Assembly (NCBI GenBank): GCA_964345695.1
Contig: CAYFSC010000041.1
Location: forward strand, 1-19,581
DNA length: 19,581 bases
Reading direction: 5' to 3'
From: CAYFSC01 sp964345695
Lineage (GTDB): Bacteria; Bacteroidota; Rhodothermia; Rhodothermales; Salinibacteraceae
A program made the translations under genes and the position numbers. How positions within the stretch are numbered: position 1 is the first letter of the stretch; every line of letters starts with the position of its first letter. This document shows, in pieces, positions 16,155 to 19,581 of the stretch. The notes below the pieces were generated by a model, which was not told the DNA's origin, did not search any database, and saw only the letters and a list, made by a program, of their open reading frames with translations.

Positions 16155-16499
16155 CTACGACCCGTCGCCGGAGGCGGCGTTGGACGATCTGTCCTGCTCA
16201 CGGAGCTCGTGCAGCAGGGCGTCGATGTCGTCTCGAATCTGGTCGGCGCGGGCCTGGGCGTCGGACACCAGCGCGTCGCGGGTGCGTCGCGCATCGCTCT
16301 CCGGACCCGATCCCGCAAGCTGCCGCAGCAGAACGTTGGCCTGTGTGGTGAGGTTTTCCAGCTGATAGGCAAGACGACGGCGCGCGTCGGGGCCCCGGCG
16401 CGGGGCGAAGAGCATGCCCAACGCAAAGCCGAGGGCTCCCCCCGCCAATGCGCTCCAAACCCCAATTTGCGTGGTGCGATCACGTGGTTCGATGTTCAT
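16155..16499 (-). CDS. YtxH-like small membrane protein
   Basis: A 114-residue protein with one hydrophobic, Gly/Ala-rich segment at about residues 12-31, ending in GMLFAPRRGPDARRRLA. That Gly-x-Leu-Phe-Ala-Pro-Arg pattern is typical of YtxH-domain proteins, general-stress-associated membrane proteins of unknown molecular role. The rest is a long, charged amphipathic helix rich in Arg, Asp, Glu and Gln, likely a coiled coil in the cytoplasm, ending in a short Ser/Gly tail. It starts with ATG at 16499 and is 151 bp upstream of the YaaA-like gene on the same strand, so the two may be cotranscribed. It is divergent from the alpha/beta hydrolase gene. Confidence 0.8.
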   Translation of the reverse strand: MNIEPRDRTTQIGVWSALAGGALGFALGMLFAPRRGPDARRRLAYQLENLTTQANVLLRQLAGSGPESDARRTRDALVSDAQARADQIRDDIDALLHELREQDRSSNAASGDGS

Positions 16500-17033
16500 A
16501 AGCCGTGCGGCGTCAATCTCAAAAAGACCCGGCGAACATATCTTCGAATGTACTGGACGGAAAGGTTCCAGTTTCCATCTGGCCAGCCGGTGGGGGCGAA
16601 GTCCAGTCTGCGCTTACAGGAATCGGTGCTACAAACATCCTGTCCTTCTCACCGAACGTACCCGCCGTCGCGTCCAGGGATCGTCCTGCATCCCGCATAA
16701 CCGGAAAGTCCGTACAAAATCCAGGAGGCCACCGTCTGTTCTTCACAGGTCCTCTTCCACCTCGGGTTTTGAATGTTATCGACCTCGTACGTTTCTTGCA
16801 AGACGTAACGTGGGTGTTCGTCTCGTCCTCACGAGCCCCCACCCTTGCAAACGTATTGCTCGTTGCTTCTTACATCGCTTCCCCAGGCGATGCCGCTCAA
16901 GCGGATGGCTTCCCCCGACGCCGGCCGTCCGCTTCGTGGACACACGTTCCTTGGGAAGCCCTCGTAGTCGCTGGACGCGAATCATTGGCAGGACGGATCT
17001 CGGGTTCAGCTCCCATTTACGAAGAGCCGACAC
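16500..17033. other. Divergent intergenic region between ytxH-like and hydrolase genes
   Basis: About 530 bp between two divergent genes, so it should hold promoters in both directions. Long open frames cross it, but they are continuations or shadows of neighbouring frames with no conserved features. A nested imperfect hairpin is visible: outer arms GTGGG (16810-16814) and CCCAC (16838-16842), inner arms CTCGT (16822-16826) and ACGAG (16831-16835). A palindrome CTTGCAAG sits just upstream at about 16795-16802. No gene or known RNA is recognised. Confidence 0.5.
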
Positions 17034-17846
17034 ATGCACGAGACGCCTTTCCAGGTTTACGAGACGAACGGCTTCCGTTACAACGACGAGGGGCCGAAGA
17101 ACTCTTCCTTTCCGCCTGTGGTACTGCTGCACGGGATGCTGGGCGACTTGAGCAACTGGACCGACGCGGTGCGGGCCCTCTCCGACCAGGGCTATCGCGT
17201 TCTGGCGCCGATCATCCCGGTGTACGAGTTTCCCGTCTCGAAGACAAGCGTCCCCACGCTGGCCGAAAGCGTACGAGAGTTCGCGGAGTCTCTCGACCTC
17301 GGCACAGTCGTCCTGGCCGGCAACTCCCTCGGCGGCCATATCGCGCTCCTCTACGCCCTTCGGTACAGCGAGGACGTCATGGCCATGATCCTGTCGGGAT
17401 CGTCGGGGCTTTACGAGGCGACCCTCGGAAGCGGCACGATGCGGCGCTACGACCGCGAGTTCATCCGGGAGCGGACCGAGATGACGTTTTACGATCCCAA
17501 GCACGCCACCGACGAGTTGGTCGACGACATGCTGGAGATCGTGAAAGACCGCCCCCGTGCCATCCGTCTTATCAAAGTGGCGCGCTCGGCCGATACCGAG
17601 ACCGTCGAGGACCGCCTGTCGCAATTGGAGATGCCGACCCTGCTCGTCTGGGGCCGCGACGATGTGATTACACCGCCCGACGTGGCTCATGAGTTTGAGG
17701 AACGCCTCCCGAACGCCCGCCTGCACCTCATCGACAAGTGCGGCCATGCGCCCATGATCGAGCACCCGGAGACGTTCAACCGCATTATGCTCAGGTTTCT
17801 AAGTGACTTGAACGAGGCTGTAGAGGTAACCTCCTCTGGGTCGTAG
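17034..17846 (+). CDS. Alpha/beta-fold hydrolase
   Basis: A 270-residue serine hydrolase of the alpha/beta fold. The oxyanion-hole motif LLHGMLGD is at 31-38, the nucleophile elbow GNSLGG at 96-101 (Ser98), the acid WGRDDVITPP at 206-215 (Asp210), and the base CGHAPMIEHP at 236-245 (His238). So the triad is complete and in order. A lid region of about 75 residues separates the elbow domain from the acid. There is no signal peptide, so it is probably cytoplasmic. The family covers esterases, lactonases, C-C hydrolases and haloperoxidase-like enzymes, and nothing here identifies the substrate. The ATG at 17034 gives a normal N-terminus. The gene appears monocistronic; the next plausible transcription signal downstream is a sigma-54-type promoter at 17976. 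Confidence 0.9.
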   Translation: MHETPFQVYETNGFRYNDEGPKNSSFPPVVLLHGMLGDLSNWTDAVRALSDQGYRVLAPIIPVYEFPVSKTSVPTLAESVREFAESLDLGTVVLAGNSLGGHIALLYALRYSEDVMAMILSGSSGLYEATLGSGTMRRYDREFIRERTEMTFYDPKHATDELVDDMLEIVKDRPRAIRLIKVARSADTETVEDRLSQLEMPTLLVWGRDDVITPPDVAHEFEERLPNARLHLIDKCGHAPMIEHPETFNRIMLRFLSDLNEAVEVTSSGS

Positions 17847-17975
17847 TCTGTTGCAGTTCCGTTGCAATCTGGGTCGGCGGGTTGTTTGCCCGAGTGGACG
17901 GCTCTGTATACCCCAGCGCACGCTTTTCTCGCCGAAAACGCTTCCGGAACGCGCGTGCATCGGGCGTTCTGCTGT

Positions 17976-17991
17976 TGGCACGCAGGTTGCA
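17976..17991 (+). promoter_or_regulatory. Sigma-54 (RpoN) -24/-12 promoter motif
   Basis: TGGCACGCAGGTTGCA matches every fixed position of the sigma-54 consensus (TGGCACG, four bases, TTGCW), with the correct spacing between the GG and GC elements. Transcription would start at about 18002. It lies in the non-coding region 130 bp after the hydrolase stop, not in a gene, which favours function. In an equal-base model a match of this quality is expected roughly once per several million positions. Whether this organism has RpoN and a partner activator cannot be seen here. Confidence 0.6.
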
Positions 17992-18001
17992 CACGTAAAA
18001 G

Positions 18002-18113
18002 ATTGGTGATTCGGGATGCCTCGTCCCAAGCGCGTCTGAGCTTTGCATTCAGGCGGCCTCCGTTCAATAGCCGGACCGGTACGCTGCAGGGTGCGCGTAC
18101 CCGTCCGGCTTTT
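18002..18113 (+). ncRNA. Candidate sigma-54-driven small RNA, about 110 nt
   Basis: Between the predicted sigma-54 start near 18002 and the terminator-like hairpin ending at 18110, the transcript could form two further stem-loops. One has arms GGGA (18013-18016) and TCCC (18024-18027). The other has arms CGTCTGA (18033-18039) and TCAGGCG (18049-18055), pairing over 7 bp with one G-U. With the terminator this gives the usual layout of a bacterial small RNA. No convincing short coding frame lies inside. The alternative is that the hairpin simply ends hydrolase transcription, or acts as an attenuator for something past the third gap. No known RNA family is recognised. Confidence 0.4.
18069..18113 (+). 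terminator. Strong intrinsic terminator-like hairpin
   Basis: Arms AGCCGGAC (18069-18076) and GTCCGGCT (18103-18110) are perfectly complementary. After a single C-C mismatch the stem continues with GGTACGC (18078-18084) and GCGTACC (18095-18101), closed by a 10-nt loop. The 3' arm runs into a short T tract, TTTT at 18110-18113. This is the strongest terminator-like structure I see in the window. Confidence 0.75.
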
Positions 18114-18123
18114 CCTATGCACC

Positions 18124-18144
18124 GGCGGAGCATGCCTCTCCGCC
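18124..18144 (+). repeat. Second perfect stem-loop next to the terminator
   Basis: Arms GGCGGAG (18124-18130) and CTCCGCC (18138-18144) form a 7-bp GC-rich stem with a 7-nt loop, starting 13 bp after the terminator stem. No T tract follows. It may act as a back-up stop or as a protein-binding dyad. Confidence 0.45.
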
Positions 18145-18154
18145 GCGTGCCTGA

Positions 18155-18190
18155 GGATGCTGTCCCGGATGCTGTTCCGGATGCCCTCCC
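18155..18190 (+). repeat. Three tandem 12-bp repeats at the edge of the third gap
   Basis: GGATGCTGTCCC (18155-18166), GGATGCTGTTCC (18167-18178) and GGATGCCCTCCC (18179-18190) follow one another directly and stop 2 bp before the N run. If read in the frame of the ATG at 18118 they encode a repeated Pro-Asp-Ala-Val/Leu unit, but no gene is supported there. The array probably continues into the gap and may be why assembly stopped. Confidence 0.7.
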
Positions 18191-18192
18191 TT

Positions 18193-18292
18193 NNNNNNNN
18201 NNNNNNNNNNNNNNNNNNNNNNNNNNNNNNNNNNNNNNNNNNNNNNNNNNNNNNNNNNNNNNNNNNNNNNNNNNNNNNNNNNNNNNNNNNNN
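18193..18292. other. Assembly gap (100 N)
   Basis: Exactly 100 N. Unlike the other two gaps, its left and right edges do not share an identical end, and the left edge is a tandem repeat. Its true length is therefore unknown and real sequence may be missing. Confidence 0.95.
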
Positions 18293-18629
18293 GCTTGTCC
18301 CTACACCCTCTCGCCGCCCGATGGCCGCGTCGCGCGATCCGATGGTGAGTTCGATCGCACGGTGCCTTATCTTCCAGCATCCGCACGATAGAAATTCGGG
18401 AGGCTGTTTGGTGGACGGATGCAGAAGCCGGCACGCACGAAGCGACGGGCGTGGCGTGCCCGAGCAACCACAGGGGCGACGCCGCAGATCTGAATACAGC
18501 AGCGCACAGGCAGGACGGTCCAGGTGGACGCCATCTTCCTCGTCGGCTGACGGATCGGTCCTGACGATCAATCTCGATCACGGGTGGATCCTCCGGTGAA
18601 AACCATTCTACTCCCAGATCTCTCTTACC
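18293..18629. other. Non-coding stretch between third gap and small membrane protein gene
   Basis: About 340 bp with no supported gene. A hairpin with arms CGGGC (18446-18450) and GCCCG (18458-18462) is visible. I compared the stretch by eye with cobalamin, TPP and c-di-GMP riboswitch landmarks and found no convincing match. The right end must carry the leader of the 56-residue protein gene. Confidence 0.45.
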
Positions 18630-18800
18630 ATGGCCGACTCCGCTCACACCGCGACCTCCACCGGCATCTCTCTCGGCTCCGCTCTCGCCGTGGTGATCTC
18701 GTACACGGCGTACGAGTCGGTCGGTTGGGCGATCTTGCATGGCATCTTCAGCTGGTTCTACGTCATCTACGCGCTCGTCACCGGCGTGGCCTCCTTCTGA
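18630..18800 (+). CDS. Small two-helix membrane protein, 56 residues
   Basis: ATG at 18630 to TGA at 18798-18800. The product begins MADSAHTATSTGISLGSALA and continues with a hydrophobic segment (about 13-28), then ESVGWAILHGIFSWFYVIYA (29-48), a second membrane segment. Third codon positions are almost all G or C, as in the real genes here. It resembles short conserved membrane proteins of Bacteroidota and relatives with the same GWAI-HGI-SW-YVIY pattern; that resemblance is from memory and their function is unknown. It stands alone between non-coding stretches, followed by a GC-rich hairpin 35 bp downstream. Confidence 0.75.
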   Translation: MADSAHTATSTGISLGSALAVVISYTAYESVGWAILHGIFSWFYVIYALVTGVASF

Positions 18801-18834
18801 TGCTCGACGGCTCCGACTGAACGCGAAGCTCGAC

Positions 18835-18855
18835 CCCGGCCGCGCTCGGGCCGGG
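18835..18855. terminator. GC-rich stem-loop between small membrane gene and GNAT remnant
   Basis: Arms CCCGGCC (18835-18841) and GGCCGGG (18849-18855) pair perfectly around a 7-nt loop, in the spacer between two convergent genes. Only two T follow, so it is a weak intrinsic terminator at best. Its position suits a bidirectional stop. Confidence 0.5.
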
Positions 18856-18899
18856 TTGCCATCGCGATTCGGCGACCCGCAACGTGCAGCAGCGATACG

Positions 18900-19418
18900 C
18901 TACGGACTCGCTTTTTCCGCATGCTCCACGAGAAACCGCTCGATCGCCACGCCCTGCCGCTCGACGATTTCTGTCCCCGTGACGACGAATCCCACAGCCT
19001 CGAAGAGCGGTCGACTCAGCACACTCGCCTCGGCGTGTAGGCATTCGATGCCCTCCGCGCGGGCAGCCTCCATGGCGCGCTGGAGATGGCACGCTTGAGG
19101 AGAGCGCGCCCAAGGCCCTGCCTCTGCCGGTCGCCGCAGACGTAGAGAGCGTCGATGTGGCCGTCGGTGTCGAGTGTGGCAAATCCTACCGGCCCGGGTT
19201 CGTCTTCAGCGACGAAGGTGTGTTCGCGCATCATACGGGCGCCGAAAGCCTCTCGGACTTCGGCAACGGCTGCCCAGGCGTCGACCTGCTCTGGGCGGGA
19301 GGCCCACGGTCCGGCCGCTCGAACGGCATCTTCGTGCAGATCGCCGAGGCTCGACGCATCCTCCGGGGGTAACCCATCGAATCGTCACGTGGAACCCGTA
19401 AGACGGTTGGGTCAGCAT
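18900..19418 (-). pseudogene. GNAT acetyltransferase, broken by two frameshifts
   Basis: Three minus-strand frames read in turn give one GNAT N-acetyltransferase. The N-terminus is VTIRWVTP (from an ATG at 19418 or GTG at 19388). The middle runs EDASSLGDLHEDAVRAAG through VAEDEPGPVGFATLDTDGHI and YVCGDRQRQGLGRALLKRA, which holds the acetyl-CoA-binding Q/RxxGxG/A motif. The C-terminus is MEAARAEGIECLHAEAS through FEAVGFVVTGTEIVERQG, ending at a TAG at 18900-18902. The first break is at a run of five G (plus strand 19365-19369), where one base fewer would restore the frame. The second is a 14-bp tandem duplication at 19072-19099; removing one copy gives LLKRAMEAARAEG, the normal family spacing. 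Two lesions suggest a pseudogene, although base-calling errors could explain the first. Substrate unknown. Confidence 0.75.
19072..19099. repeat. Imperfect 14-bp tandem duplication inside the GNAT gene
   Basis: ATGGCGCGCTGGAG (19072-19085) is followed directly by ATGGCACGCTTGAG (19086-19099), identical at 12 of 14 positions. Because 14 is not a multiple of three it shifts the minus-strand reading frame. Confidence 0.85.
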
Positions 19419-19479
19419 CCACGCCGTCCTCCTCTTCTTCGTCTAGAGTTTCTTCGCCTGACAGTTTTTTCGCCTGAAG

Positions 19480-19552
19480 CACCCCTGCCTGGACTCGAAC
19501 CAGGATTTGCGGCTTAGGAGGCCGCCGTTCTATCCAGTTGAACTACAGGGGC
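19480..19552 (-). tRNA. tRNA-Arg, anticodon CCT
   Basis: The minus strand folds into a complete 73-nt cloverleaf. The acceptor stem GCCCCTG pairs with CAGGGGT, the first pair being G-U. The D arm is GTTC/GAAC, the anticodon stem GCGGC/GCCGC with loop CTCCTAA gives anticodon CCT (reads AGG), and the T arm is CCTGG/CCAGG with loop TTCGAGT. The discriminator base is G. The 3' CCA is not encoded. Two 9-bp direct repeats, TTCGCCTGA (19453-19461 and 19469-19477), lie just beyond its 3' end. Confidence 0.96.
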
Positions 19553-19581
19553 ATGCCTCGTTTCAGTCCACGACGCACCGA

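Noticed and set aside
16505..17692. A 395-codon plus-strand frame spanning the intergenic region and the hydrolase
   Set aside because: The hydrolase in another frame has a full catalytic triad and strong codon bias; this frame is Arg/Ala-rich and without motifs.
18118..18192. A possible short gene starting at the ATG at 18118, encoding Pro-Asp-Ala repeats
   Set aside because: It begins directly on a terminator hairpin, has no visible ribosome binding site, and runs into an N gap, so it cannot be supported.
18360..18500. Possible riboswitch upstream of the small membrane protein gene
   Set aside because: Some short hairpins exist, but the conserved cores of cobalamin, TPP and c-di-GMP riboswitches do not match on either strand.
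1..19581. CRISPR array, insertion sequence or prophage genes
   Set aside because: No regularly spaced repeats, transposase, integrase or phage structural motifs were seen; the tRNA gene has no duplicated 3' end in the window to suggest an attachment site.

Overview
The window looks like a chromosomal segment from a high-GC member of the Rhodothermota/Bacteroidota side of the tree, probably close to the halophilic Salinibacteraceae. This is an inference from three things: the acidic predicted proteins (for example the YaaA-like and CNNM-like proteins), the lack of strong Shine-Dalgarno sequences, and the overall gene types. No rRNA or ribosomal protein gene is present to fix the taxonomy. The sequence is a scaffold with three runs of exactly 100 N (10818-10917, 14995-15094, 18193-18292). 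Two of them are flanked by identical 12-13 bp ends and are probably unmerged contig overlaps rather than missing DNA.

Left part (1-9601): a mannose-1-phosphate guanylyltransferase gene is followed by about 700 bp without a convincing gene. Then comes a four-gene efflux operon: a TetR-family repressor, a TolC-like outer membrane channel (its start overlaps the repressor stop as ATGA), a lipoprotein membrane-fusion adaptor, and a very large RND pump of 1316 residues. The three transport proteins would form a tripartite envelope-spanning exporter. A cluster of inverted repeats at the repressor start is the likely operator. The pump has an unusual extra block of membrane helices in its middle.

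Middle part (9602-14937): after a 380 bp gene-free stretch come an aspartyl/asparaginyl beta-hydroxylase-like protein, a damaged small Cys-rich reading frame that runs across the first N gap, a CNNM/CorB-type membrane protein with two CBS domains, and Mpl (murein tripeptide recycling ligase). Mpl is convergent with a uridine kinase gene on the minus strand.

Right part (14938-19581): minus-strand genes for a YaaA/DUF328 peroxide-stress-type protein and a YtxH-like small membrane protein, then a plus-strand alpha/beta hydrolase. Downstream of the hydrolase is the most interesting non-coding stretch: a perfect sigma-54 (-24/-12) promoter motif, two potential stem-loops and a strong intrinsic-terminator-like hairpin, together consistent with a small RNA of about 110 nt. 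Then come tandem 12-bp repeats at the third gap, a 56-residue two-helix membrane protein, a GNAT acetyltransferase gene broken by two frameshifts (one caused by a 14-bp tandem duplication), and a tRNA-Arg(CCT) on the minus strand.
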